The translations under genes and the position numbers were made by a program. Below are positions 26,861 through 34,472 of a stretch of DNA of 64,000 nucleotides, one piece after another. Numbering within the stretch: the first letter of the stretch is position 1; each line of letters starts with the position of its first letter. The notes under the pieces are model-generated. The model had not been told where the DNA came from and made no database searches. It was given only the letters and a program-made list of their open reading frames with translations. The stretch spans positions 1-64,000 of the forward strand of contig DASZHD010000028.1 in the NCBI GenBank assembly GCA_035938175.1, given 5' to 3'. This DNA is from DASRDE01 sp035938175. GTDB taxonomy: Bacteria > Vulcanimicrobiota > Vulcanimicrobiia > Vulcanimicrobiales > Vulcanimicrobiaceae.

Positions 26861-28545
26861 GCGAAAGCCGACTCGACGACGTGATCGACGCTCGTTCCCG
26901 ACGGAATCATCGGGAAGCAGTTTTCTTGGGGATAACACGTCGCGTGCAGCAGGGCGGCGGACGGGCACTGTACGAACGCGTCGACGGCATCGTCGAGGCT
27001 CGTGTCCGCATCGACGTGGATCGCCTGAACTCCGTAGGCGGCTGCAATCTCGCAAAAGTCCGGGTTATCCCACAAGCTCGTGCTTGCGTAGCGCCCGCCG
27101 TAGAAGAGCTGCTGCCACTGCCGGACCATCCCCAAATTGCGATTGTCGATCAGCACGATTTTGACGGGCACGCTGTAGCGCCGCAGCGTAGCCAGCTCGG
27201 CCATCGACATCTGGAATCCGCCGTCGCCCACGATCGCGAATACCGGCCGGTTGGGGTGCGCGAATTGCGCGCCGATCGCGGCCGGAAAGCCGAACCCCAT
27301 CGAGCCAAGACCGCCGGACGTCAGGAACGAGTACGGATCGTGCGGGCGCACGCGCTGTGCGGTCCACATCTGGTGCTGACCGACGTCCGTCGTGACGATT
27401 GCATTTGACGGAATCGCGCGCAGCAGCGCGTCCAGCACGTCGGTTGCGGGCAAGTGGCCGTCTTCGGCCGCGTCGACGGGCAACGCGCCGCCGAACGTCG
27501 CGATCTCGTCGCGCCAGGCCGTGAATGAGGGTAACGATTCACCGGCCAGACGCTGCTTCAAAGCGTTCAGCGACTCTTTCAAATCACCGTGAAGGGTGAT
27601 GCCGGCGGGTACGATCTTGTTGAATTCCGCGGCATCGATGTCGGCGTGCACGATTGTGCGGGCGTTCGGCGCGAACGTTTTCGGATTGCCGGTCACGCGA
27701 TCGTCGAACCGCATGCCCAACGCCAGGATCAGATCGGCTCGCGCGATCGCGCGATTGGCGTGCGTCCAGCCGTGCATGCCCAGCATTCCTAGAAACGAGT
27801 CGTCACGCGGATCCGCGCTGCCCAACCCGTGCAGCGTCGATGCATGCGGTATGCCGGTGCGCGCACAGAACGCGCGAAATTCCGCGGCCGCGCCTGCCCA
27901 GCGGACGCCGCCGCCGGCAATGATGACGGGGCGCGCTCTTTCGCGGATCGCCGTAACGGCGGCCTCGATTTGCACGACGCTTGCGCGCGGCCTGGGCGCG
28001 ATCGTCCGCGGCGCGTCGGGAATCTCCGCGAGCGCGACGCGCTCCTTTAACACGTCCGAGGGAATATCCACGAGCACCGGACCCGGACGCGTGCCGGCCG
28101 CAATGCGAAACGCATCGGCCAGCGCGCGGGGAATATCGCGCGCTTCGCGCACGACGACGTTTCGCTTGGTCACCACTTGGGTGATACCGGTGATGTCGAC
28201 TTCTTGGAAGGCGTCGGTGCCCATCAGCGTGCTGCGCACCTGACCGGTTATCGCAACCATCGGCACATTGTCCAGCATCGCATCGGCAATGCCGGTGACC
28301 AGGTTCGTCGCGCCGGGGCCGGACGTGGCGATGCAGACGCCGGTGCGGCCGGTCGATCGCGCGTACGCGCTTGCGGCGAACGCGGCGGCCGCTTCGTGAC
28401 GCACGAGCACGTGCCGGACGCAATGCTGAAACAGCGCGTCGTGGAGGGGCATGATCGCGCCGCCGGGGTAGCCGAAAACGATTTCGACTCCTTCGCGTTC
28501 GAACGCATCGACGACGAGGTCTGCCCCCGTGCGCGTGTCGTCCAC
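26857..28545 (-). CDS. ilvB: Acetolactate synthase large subunit
   Basis: 562 residues from GTG 28545 with GGGAGG at 28558-28553 (7-nt spacer). A ThDP- and FAD-dependent enzyme making acetolactate and acetohydroxybutyrate, the committed step of branched-chain amino acid synthesis. Motifs: GYPGGAIMPLHDAL, catalytic Glu in VRHEAAAAFAASAYAR, TSGPGATNLVTGIADAM, FQEVDITGITQVVTK, and the ThDP/Mg motif GDGGFQMSMAELATL followed by NRNLGMVRQWQ. It is the first gene of a six-gene operon in which every junction overlaps or nearly touches. A strong terminator lies between its leader peptide ORF and its ribosome-binding site, implying attenuation control. Confidence 0.98.
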   Translation of the reverse strand: MDDTRTGADLVVDAFEREGVEIVFGYPGGAIMPLHDALFQHCVRHVLVRHEAAAAFAASAYARSTGRTGVCIATSGPGATNLVTGIADAMLDNVPMVAITGQVRSTLMGTDAFQEVDITGITQVVTKRNVVVREARDIPRALADAFRIAAGTRPGPVLVDIPSDVLKERVALAEIPDAPRTIAPRPRASVVQIEAAVTAIRERARPVIIAGGGVRWAGAAAEFRAFCARTGIPHASTLHGLGSADPRDDSFLGMLGMHGWTHANRAIARADLILALGMRFDDRVTGNPKTFAPNARTIVHADIDAAEFNKIVPAGITLHGDLKESLNALKQRLAGESLPSFTAWRDEIATFGGALPVDAAEDGHLPATDVLDALLRAIPSNAIVTTDVGQHQMWTAQRVRPHDPYSFLTSGGLGSMGFGFPAAIGAQFAHPNRPVFAIVGDGGFQMSMAELATLRRYSVPVKIVLIDNRNLGMVRQWQQLFYGGRYASTSLWDNPDFCEIAAAYGVQAIHVDADTSLDDAVDAFVQCPSAALLHATCYPQENCFPMIPSGTSVDHVVESAFA

Positions 28546-28558
28546 CGGTCATCCTCCC

Positions 28559-28594
28559 AAAAAGAAAAGCCCCCGCCGGTCCGGCGGGGGCTTT
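28559..28594 (-). terminator. Attenuator terminator upstream of ilvB
   Basis: On the minus strand AAAGCCCCCGCCGG (28594-28581) pairs with its complement ending at 28566, followed by TTTTCTTTTT. The ilvB start codon is about 14 nt further on, so this can only act as a premature terminator. An upstream copy of CCGGACCGGCG (28645-28635, inside the leader ORF) can pair 10 of 11 bases with the 5' arm and would act as antiterminator. Confidence 0.9.
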
Positions 28595-28615
28595 GCTGCG
28601 TCTTGTGCTCGTATT

Positions 28616-28696
28616 CTACGCAGTAGCCAAACGTCGCCGGTCCGGAACGGAGCGGAGAATAAGGACTACGAGAAGGACGAGCAGTGCGTAAGACAT
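28616..28696 (-). CDS. Branched-chain-amino-acid leader peptide of the ilv operon
   Basis: A 26-codon ORF, ATG 28696 to TAG 28616. Residues 5-14 are LLVLLVVLIL: ten consecutive Leu, Val or Ile codons, the hallmark of an attenuation leader for branched-chain amino acids. The rest is MSYA in front and RSVPDRRRLATA behind. The ATG lies at or within 1-2 nt of the transcription start predicted from the promoter at 28732-28704, so the peptide is probably made from a leaderless mRNA. Twenty-two bases after its stop codon comes the terminator. Stalling at the hydrophobic codons when Leu, Val or Ile is scarce would free the antiterminator segment (inference from classical ilv attenuators). Confidence 0.85.
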   Translation of the reverse strand: MSYALLVLLVVLILRSVPDRRRLATA

Positions 28697-28703
28697 TTTC
28701 GAC

Positions 28704-28732
28704 ACTCTAGCACGGCTGGTTGCGATCGTCAA
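28704..28732 (-). promoter_or_regulatory. Predicted promoter of the ilv operon
   Basis: Minus strand TTGACG (28732-28727) and TAGAGT (28709-28704), with a 17-bp spacer. The predicted start, about 28697, falls at the leader ATG. Confidence 0.75.
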
Positions 28733-28760
28733 CGTCCGCTGCATCGATACTGACGATTGC

Positions 28761-28790
28761 TTGACGCACGAGCACCGCGCATGCTACTGT
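28761..28790 (+). promoter_or_regulatory. Predicted promoter of the cys operon
   Basis: TTGACG (28761-28766) and TACTGT (28785-28790), with an 18-bp spacer. The predicted start, about 28797, falls at the leader ATG at 28798. It is divergent from the ilv promoter, with 28 bp between the two -35 boxes. Confidence 0.65.
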
Positions 28791-28797
28791 TCAGCAA

Positions 28798-28875
28798 ATG
28801 TCCGTCTTCGCGTCGCTCCTCGCCTGTTGTATGTGTTGTCCCACGCTTTCGTGCGGTTGGGAGAGCTCTGCCTAG
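28798..28875 (+). CDS. Cysteine-rich leader peptide of the cysK operon
   Basis: A 25-codon ORF, ATG 28798 to TAG 28873-28875. Residues 10-14 are CCMCC and residue 19 is also Cys: five Cys in 25 residues, four of them TGT codons in a cluster. The N-terminus is MSVFASLLA. It begins at the predicted transcription start, so translation is probably leaderless. It is followed after 29 nt by a terminator hairpin, then by the cysK ribosome-binding site. The ORF has no other plausible role, and the Cys cluster fits the downstream pathway exactly. Cys-rich leaderless upstream ORFs are known in mycobacteria; an attenuator with an intrinsic terminator of this form is not something I recognise. Confidence 0.8.
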   Translation: MSVFASLLACCMCCPTLSCGWESSA

Positions 28876-28904
28876 GCGCGTTGTAGTCGACGTACAGCCA
28901 CAGC

Positions 28905-28945
28905 AAAGCCCCTCGCCGCATCGGCGAGGGCTTTTTATTTTATTT
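28905..28945 (+). terminator. Attenuator terminator upstream of cysK
   Basis: AAAGCCCCTCGCCG (28905-28918) pairs with CGGCGAGGGCTTT (28922-28934) with one bulged C and a 3-nt loop, followed by a long T-rich tract to 28945. The cysK Shine-Dalgarno GAGGAG starts at 28949. The block CAGCAAAGCCCC at 28901-28912 is identical to the one in the divergent ilv attenuator. Confidence 0.88.
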
Positions 28946-28960
28946 CATGAGGAGTGACCG

Positions 28961-29926
28961 ATGGCCAGAATCTATGAAAATATCGCCGACACGTTCGGCA
29001 ACACGCCGCTCGTGCGGCTGAATCGGCTCGGAAAGGGCCTTCCGGGAAGCGTGCTGATCAAACTCGAGTCGTTCAATCCCGCCGGGTCGGTGAAGGATCG
29101 CATCGGCATCTCGATGATCGAGGCGGCGGAAAAAGAGGGCCGGCTGCGCCCGGACACGGTGATCGTCGAGCCCACGAGCGGAAACACCGGAATCGCGCTC
29201 GCCTTCGTCGCGGCTGCTAAGGGGTATCCCGTTATTCTGGTGATGCCGGACACGATGACGATCGAACGCCGCAACCTGCTGAAGGCGTACGGCGCGCAAG
29301 TCGTTCTCACTCCCGGCGCGGACGGGATGAAAGGTGCAATCGCAAAAGCGCAGGAGATCGTCGAGCGAAATCCCGCGAAGTTTTTCATTCCTCAGCAGTT
29401 CGAAAATCCGGCGAATCCGGAAATTCACCGGCTTATGACGGCGGAGGAGATTTGGCGCGACACCGACGGCCTGATCGACGTCTTCGTCGCGGCGGTCGGC
29501 ACGGGCGGCACGATTACCGGTGTCGGTGAAGTTCTGCGAACGCGCAAGCCCGGCGTTCGAATCGTCGCGGTCGAGCCGGACGCTTCCGCGGTGCTCTCAG
29601 GCGGCCCGCCCGGTCCGCACAAGATTCAAGGAACCGGAACCGGCTTCGTGCCCAAAGTGCTGAACACCGCGATCTACGACGACGTGATCCGCGTCACCGA
29701 CGCCGATGCAATTGCGACGGCACGGCGCGCCGCGCGGGAAGAGGGGATTCTCGTGGGCATTTCGTCCGGCGCGAATATTTGGGCCGCCTTGCAGATCGCG
29801 GCGAAACCGGAATTCGCGCAAAAAACGATCGTGACGATCGGAGCCGATACGGGCGAACGCTATTTGTCGAATCCGGTCTTTGCCGAGCAGGATGCGAATG
29901 TCGTCGAATCTGCCCTCGCAGTCTAG
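28961..29926 (+). CDS. cysK: Cysteine synthase (O-acetylserine sulfhydrylase)
   Basis: 321 residues, with GAGGAG at 28949-28954 and a 6-nt spacer. A PLP enzyme making cysteine from O-acetylserine and sulfide. Features: NTPLVRLNRL, the PLP-lysine SFNPAGSVKDRIG, the substrate loop PTSGNTGIALA, the phosphate-binding GTGGTITGVG, and GISSGANIWAAL near the C-terminus. Length is typical of CysK (310-325). It is first in an operon for assimilatory sulfate reduction, and its end overlaps cysH by 29 bp. Expression is probably attenuated by the Cys leader upstream. Confidence 0.96.
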   Translation: MARIYENIADTFGNTPLVRLNRLGKGLPGSVLIKLESFNPAGSVKDRIGISMIEAAEKEGRLRPDTVIVEPTSGNTGIALAFVAAAKGYPVILVMPDTMTIERRNLLKAYGAQVVLTPGADGMKGAIAKAQEIVERNPAKFFIPQQFENPANPEIHRLMTAEEIWRDTDGLIDVFVAAVGTGGTITGVGEVLRTRKPGVRIVAVEPDASAVLSGGPPGPHKIQGTGTGFVPKVLNTAIYDDVIRVTDADAIATARRAAREEGILVGISSGANIWAALQIAAKPEFAQKTIVTIGADTGERYLSNPVFAEQDANVVESALAV

Positions 29927-30584
29927 TTCTTGGGATGCGGACGAGGCGATCGATTGGGCGCTCTCGCAGCCTGGCCGAGCGGCGCTTTCGTGTTCGTTCG
30001 GCGGGCCCAGCGGCATCGTGGTTTTGGACATGGTGATGCGCCGCGATCGCTCCGTGCCGGTATATTATCTCGATACGGGATTGCTCTTTCCGCAAACCTA
30101 CGAACTCGCTGCGCGCGTCGCGCAACGATACGGGATCGAACCCCTCGCGATCAGTCCGTGGCAGTCGGTGCACGCTCAGCAACGGACGCACGGGGCTGCG
30201 CTCTGGCAGCGCGATCCGAATCGATGCTGCGATCTTCGCAAAGTGCAGCCGCAGGCGGCATTTTTGGAGCAGTACGATATTTGGTTGACGGGCCTGCGGC
30301 GCGACCAGTCCAGCACGCGCGCCGCGATTCCGCTGTTGCAATACGATCCGCGGTTTCGCGTGACGAAAGTGAACCCGCTTGCGGGCTGGAGCGGCGACGA
30401 CGTATGGCAGTACGTGCGCGCCTACGATCTGCCGTACAACGATCTGAACGATCGCGGCTATCCCAGTGTCGGCTGCGTGCCGTGCACTCGGGCAGTTAAT
30501 CCGGGGGAAGACGTTCGCGCGGGGCGTTGGCCCGGTACCGAAAAGAAAGAATGCGGCCTGCACGCCGGCGGGGGCGATCGATGA
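29898..30584 (+). CDS. cysH: Phosphoadenylyl/adenylyl-sulfate reductase, Fe-S type
   Basis: 228 residues from ATG 29898 (GCAGG at 29887-29891), inside the 3' end of cysK. Reduces APS (or PAPS) to sulfite with thioredoxin. The PP-loop-like N-terminus ALSCSFGGPSGIVVLDM, then LDTGLLFPQTYEL, is followed by the [4Fe-4S] ligands CC (110-111) and CVPC (193, 196), and the catalytic ECGLH with Cys219. The four Fe-S cysteines indicate an APS-type reductase. Its TGA overlaps the cysI ATG as ATGA. Confidence 0.95.
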   Translation: MSSNLPSQSSSWDADEAIDWALSQPGRAALSCSFGGPSGIVVLDMVMRRDRSVPVYYLDTGLLFPQTYELAARVAQRYGIEPLAISPWQSVHAQQRTHGAALWQRDPNRCCDLRKVQPQAAFLEQYDIWLTGLRRDQSSTRAAIPLLQYDPRFRVTKVNPLAGWSGDDVWQYVRAYDLPYNDLNDRGYPSVGCVPCTRAVNPGEDVRAGRWPGTEKKECGLHAGGGDR

Positions 30585-32236
30585 GCAACGAGGAGATCAA
30601 GGCGCAGAGTAATTTTCTGCGCGGCACGATCGCGCAGTCGATCGAAGCGGGCGGCTCGCATTTCGACGAGCACGACATTCAGCTGCTGAAATTTCACGGG
30701 ACGTACCAGCAGGAAGACCGCGACGAGCGGGCCGCGCGCCGCGCGGAAGGGCGCGAGAAGGCATTCCAGTTCATGGTGCGTTCGCGAATTCCCGGCGGGG
30801 CGCTGCGCGCGGAGCAATACCTGGTTCACGACGAACTGGCAACGCGTTGGGGAAAGGGGACCGTTCGTTTTACGACGCGCCAGGGAATTCAGCTGCACGG
30901 TGTTCTGAAGGGCGACCTTCGGCCCGTTATTCGCGCAATAAACGAAGCGCTGCTCTCGACTCTGGCGGCGTGCGGCGACGTAAACCGCAACGTTATGGCC
31001 TGTCCGGCGCCGCTGCCCGGTACGGTACGCGAAGAGATTGCCGATCTTGCAAACCGGCTCGCGCTGCACTTGAGCCCGCGCACGAAGGCGTACCACGAAT
31101 TGTGGATCGACGGCGAGCCCGTGGAAACCGGCGCGAGAGAAGATACCGAACCGCTCTACGGTGCAACGTATCTTCCGCGCAAATTCAAGATCGCGATAGC
31201 GCCCGAGGGCGACAACTGCGTCGACGTCTACACCAACGACATCGGCCTCGTTGCGCATCGCGGTGGTTCCGGTGTCGCGGCGTACACCGTACTGATCGGC
31301 GGAGGCCTCGGCTCGACGCACGGTAAGAGCGAAACGTATCCGCGACTCGCGACGCCGCTGTGCACCGTGGAACCGGCGGAAGCGATCGAGCTGTGCGAGA
31401 CGATCGTCGCGGTTCAGCGGGATTACGGCGATCGCACGAACCGCAAACATGCGCGCATGAAATACGTCGTCGAAGAACGCGGCATCGACTGGTTCCGTGC
31501 CGAGGTGGAGGCGCGGTTGGGACGCTGTTTGCAGCCGCCGCGCGCCGTGCAGTTCCACGACCTGAACGACCATCTCGGCTGGCATCGCCAAAGTGACGGC
31601 GCGTGGTTTTTCGGCATTCACGTGCCCAGCGGCCGCGTCAAAGATAGTGAGGGCATCCGTTTACAAACGGCATTGCGCGAGGCGGCGCGCCGTTTTGGCG
31701 TCGGATTTCGCATCACGCCGCAGCAGAACGTCCTGCTGACCGGAATTGCGGACGACCGGCGCAGCGGCGTCGAGAAGTTCTTGAACGCATTCGGCGTTGA
31801 AACCGATACACGCGCGCTTGGCTTGAAACGGTATGCGCTCGCGTGTCCGGCGATTCCGACGTGCGGGTTAGCCGTCGCCGAAGCGGAGCGTGCATTGCCG
31901 TCGCTGATCGCTGCATTGCACGGGGCTCTGGAGGAGTTCGCGTTACAAGGCGAGCCGCTGAGCGTGCGCATGACGGGATGCCCCAATGGCTGTGCGCGTC
32001 CTCGCATGGGCGACATCGGCATCGTCGGCCGTTCGCTCGGCGTCTACGATATTTTCGTCGGCGGCGACGCGGCGAATACACGTCTGAATACGCTCTTTGC
32101 CAAGGCGGTGAAGTTCGATCAAATCGTACCGGTTCTGCGACCGGCAATCGAGCGCTGGAAAAACGAGCGGATCGGCTCCGAATCGTTCGGCGATTTTTGG
32201 TCGCGCGTTTGCGAAACGGCAGCCGTAACCGCATGA
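30581..32236 (+). CDS. cysI: Sulfite reductase hemoprotein (siroheme / 4Fe-4S)
   Basis: 551 residues from ATG 30581, which overlaps the cysH stop; an upstream in-frame start would lie inside cysH. Reduces sulfite to sulfide by six electrons. Two ferredoxin-like halves are seen (FTTRQGIQLHG in the first; RITPQQNVLLTGI in the second). The siroheme/Fe-S ligands are Cys422, Cys428 (CPAIPTC), Cys467 and Cys471 (CPNGC). The context (cysK, cysH and siroheme genes) favours sulfite over nitrite reductase. No flavoprotein subunit cysJ is nearby, so ferredoxin or another donor may supply electrons. Confidence 0.93.
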   Translation: MSNEEIKAQSNFLRGTIAQSIEAGGSHFDEHDIQLLKFHGTYQQEDRDERAARRAEGREKAFQFMVRSRIPGGALRAEQYLVHDELATRWGKGTVRFTTRQGIQLHGVLKGDLRPVIRAINEALLSTLAACGDVNRNVMACPAPLPGTVREEIADLANRLALHLSPRTKAYHELWIDGEPVETGAREDTEPLYGATYLPRKFKIAIAPEGDNCVDVYTNDIGLVAHRGGSGVAAYTVLIGGGLGSTHGKSETYPRLATPLCTVEPAEAIELCETIVAVQRDYGDRTNRKHARMKYVVEERGIDWFRAEVEARLGRCLQPPRAVQFHDLNDHLGWHRQSDGAWFFGIHVPSGRVKDSEGIRLQTALREAARRFGVGFRITPQQNVLLTGIADDRRSGVEKFLNAFGVETDTRALGLKRYALACPAIPTCGLAVAEAERALPSLIAALHGALEEFALQGEPLSVRMTGCPNGCARPRMGDIGIVGRSLGVYDIFVGGDAANTRLNTLFAKAVKFDQIVPVLRPAIERWKNERIGSESFGDFWSRVCETAAVTA

Positions 32237-33009
32237 GCGCGCGCGTATTTTTGGTCGGCGCGGGTCCGGGCGATCCGTCGCTCCTGACGCTACGGGCGGC
32301 CGAGCTCTTGCGCCGCGCCGACAGCGTTTTGTACGACGCGCTCGTTTCGCCGGAGATCGTTGCGCGTGCGCGGCCGTCGAGCGAAAAAATCTTCGCCGGA
32401 AAGCGCCGCGGCCGCGCCGCCATGCAGCAAGACGACATCGCCCGGCTGATGATTCGGCGTGCCCGTGCCGGAAAGATCGTTGTCAGACTGAAGGGCGGAG
32501 ATCCATTCATTTTTGGACGCGGCGGGGAAGAAGCGCTGGCACTCGCGCAGGCCGGTATCGCTTTTGAAATCGTACCCGGCATCTCATCGGTCATCGGTGC
32601 CGCCGCCTATGCCGGCATCCCGCTGACGCACCGCGGCGCCAGCTCGTCGTTTCACGTGCTGACCGGACACGAGGATCCCGATAGCGCTCATACGCTCGTC
32701 GATTGGAGCCTCGCCGCGCGCTCTCGCGGCACCGTCGTGCTGCTGATGGCCATGGCCGAATTGGCGCGCATCACCCGGCGCTTGATTTCGGATGGCGCGC
32801 CGCCGGATCGGCCGGTTGCGGTGATACAGAACGGCACGTCGGCAGGGCAGCGGGTCGTAACGGGCACGCTCGCATCCATCGCAAACGACGCCGAACTCGC
32901 GTGCATCGGTTCGCCTGCGATCGTCGTCATCGGTGAGGTCGTGCGGCTGCGCGAGCGCATCGCCTGGTTTGAAGATCGAGTACCGGTCGCCGTGGCAAGC
33001 GGCGCATAG
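32233..33009 (+). CDS. cobA: Uroporphyrinogen-III C-methyltransferase
   Basis: 258 residues from ATG 32233, overlapping the cysI TGA as ATGA. Uses two SAM molecules to convert uroporphyrinogen III to precorrin-2, the first step to siroheme for CysI. SUMT signatures: FLVGAGPGDPSLLTLRAAE, VLYDALVSPEI, RLKGGDPFIFGRGGEEALAL, PGISSVIGAAAYAGIPLTHR, and the C-terminal GSPAIVVIGEVVRL. A stand-alone methyltransferase like CobA or the C-terminal half of E. coli CysG. The next gene, overlapping by 1 nt, is the CysG N-terminal-like half. Confidence 0.95.
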   Translation: MSARVFLVGAGPGDPSLLTLRAAELLRRADSVLYDALVSPEIVARARPSSEKIFAGKRRGRAAMQQDDIARLMIRRARAGKIVVRLKGGDPFIFGRGGEEALALAQAGIAFEIVPGISSVIGAAAYAGIPLTHRGASSSFHVLTGHEDPDSAHTLVDWSLAARSRGTVVLLMAMAELARITRRLISDGAPPDRPVAVIQNGTSAGQRVVTGTLASIANDAELACIGSPAIVVIGEVVRLRERIAWFEDRVPVAVASGA

Positions 33010-33638
33010 TGACGAACGCCGCCTTCCCCGTCGCACTCAGCGTGCGCGATCGCCGCTGCGTGATTGTGGCGCCGCCGGACGATGCCGAAATGCACGAGCG
33101 CGAAGCGCGGTTGCGGGCGGCGGGCGCGCGTCTGGAACGGCTTTTTGCCGCAAACGAGATCGACGCGTACGATCTCACCGGCGCCTTTCTGGTGATCGCC
33201 CGGCTCGACGAGGCGCGATCGGCGGCAAAACTGTTCGAGCGTTCGCAGCGCGAGCGGTTTCTGCTGTGCTGCATCGACAAACCTGCTTTTTCTTCCATCT
33301 CGATGATGGCGGCGGCCAGCGCCGGTCCGGTGACCATTTCGGTTTCCACAGGCGGGTCCGCTCCGCGTATTGCAAAGCTCTTGCGCGTTGCGCTGCAGCG
33401 TGCGATGGACGAAAATTTCAAGCAATTTACCGAATCCGTCGCGCGTTTCCGTCAAGAGGTTCATCGTGAATACCCGGGACCGGACAACGCATCGCGGCGG
33501 ATTGCCGCCGTGCTCGAGCGTGTACGGGGATTCCGGGCGGACGTCCGGCTGTCGTACCCGCGCTGGTTTACCGAAGCGTGCGAGCCGGAGGACACCGGCA
33601 CTCCGGAGCTTCAACCTGTCCGGGGTTATGGCCGGTGA
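33009..33638 (+). CDS. Siroheme synthase N-terminal-like protein with degenerate NAD-binding motif
   Basis: 209 residues from GTG 33009 (TAGTG overlap with cobA). Position and fold pattern match the precorrin-2 dehydrogenase / sirohydrochlorin ferrochelatase half of CysG (Met8p-like): a beta-strand then Rossmann turn at residues 17-30, FLVIARLDEARSAAKLFERS, a conserved Asp in LLCCIDKPAFSS, and GPVTISVSTGGSAPRIAKLLR. However, where the family has a glycine-rich GGG-x-VA motif, this protein reads CVIVAPPDDAEMHEREARL, so NAD binding may be lost. It may act only as a ferrochelatase, or the dehydrogenation may be done elsewhere. The C-terminus overlaps xth by 11 bp. Confidence 0.8.
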   Translation: MTNAAFPVALSVRDRRCVIVAPPDDAEMHEREARLRAAGARLERLFAANEIDAYDLTGAFLVIARLDEARSAAKLFERSQRERFLLCCIDKPAFSSISMMAAASAGPVTISVSTGGSAPRIAKLLRVALQRAMDENFKQFTESVARFRQEVHREYPGPDNASRRIAAVLERVRGFRADVRLSYPRWFTEACEPEDTGTPELQPVRGYGR

Positions 33639-34419
33639 AACGCTCAGAATCGTCAGCCTCAACTGCAACGGCATCCGATCGGCCGCGCGCAAAGGCTTTT
33701 ATTCGTGGATGCAGTCGATCGATCCGGACTTCGTCTGTCTTCAGGAAACCAAAGCGCAGGAGCACCAACTGCCGCTCGAAGCCGCTTCGGTCTCGCAGTA
33801 CACCGGCGTGTTCTTGGACGCGGAGCGCAAAGGATACAGCGGTGTAGCGATCTACGCCAAAGAGGAGCCGCGAGCCGTCGTTCGCGGGTGGGGCTGGCCC
33901 GAGTACGATCGCGAAGCGCGGTGGCTGCAATTCGATTACGAAAAGCTCAGCATCGTTTCGTTCTACATGCCGTCCGGCGCGATGGGACCCGTTCGGCAAG
34001 TCGTGAAGGAAGCGTTCATGGAGCGCTTTTTCCCCGAACTGGCGCGCCTGGTGAAAAGCGGACGATCGTTCATCATCTGCGGCGATTTCAACATCGCGCA
34101 CCGGGAAATCGACGTCTACAATCCCGCGCGCTGCAGCAAGATCTCCGGATTTTTTCCGCACGAGCGCGCCTGGATCGATCGCGTGCTGAACGAGCTCGGC
34201 TGGGTGGACGGGTTTCGAGTCGTGAACGAGCAGCCCAAGCAGTTCACGTGGTGGTCGAATTTTCAAAACGCGTTCGAACGGAACAACGGCTGGCGCATCG
34301 ACTACGAGCTGCTGACGCCCGACTTGGCCGGGAGCGTTCGAAGCGCGGCGATCTATCGCGACCAGCGCTTCTCCGATCATGCCCCGGTCGTGATGGACTA
34401 CGAACTGGCCCTTACGTAG
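33628..34419 (+). CDS. xth: Exodeoxyribonuclease III / AP endonuclease
   Basis: 263 residues from ATG 33628. Mg-dependent AP endonuclease and 3'-5' exonuclease of base-excision repair. Motifs of the EEP fold: SLNCNGIRSAARKG, LQETKAQEHQLPL (metal Glu), GYSGVAIYAK, FYMPSG, ICGDFNIAHREIDVYNP (catalytic Asp/Asn), WIDRVLNELGWVDGFR, GWRIDYELL and SDHAPVVMDYEL (catalytic Asp-His). Length is typical. It is the last gene of the cys operon, joined by an 11-bp overlap, although it has no sulfur role; it may also have its own promoter. Confidence 0.95.
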   Translation: MAGETLRIVSLNCNGIRSAARKGFYSWMQSIDPDFVCLQETKAQEHQLPLEAASVSQYTGVFLDAERKGYSGVAIYAKEEPRAVVRGWGWPEYDREARWLQFDYEKLSIVSFYMPSGAMGPVRQVVKEAFMERFFPELARLVKSGRSFIICGDFNIAHREIDVYNPARCSKISGFFPHERAWIDRVLNELGWVDGFRVVNEQPKQFTWWSNFQNAFERNNGWRIDYELLTPDLAGSVRSAAIYRDQRFSDHAPVVMDYELALT

Positions 34420-34472
34420 CGGCGGACAGGCCTTTCGAGGGCCGCGGCGCACCCTGGGCGTAACGTGGCCGT

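Noticed and set aside
28600..28960. T-box leader for the ilv or cys operon
   Set aside because: No AGGGUGGNACCGCG-like T-box sequence and no long specifier stem; the short codon-biased ORFs explain the leaders better.
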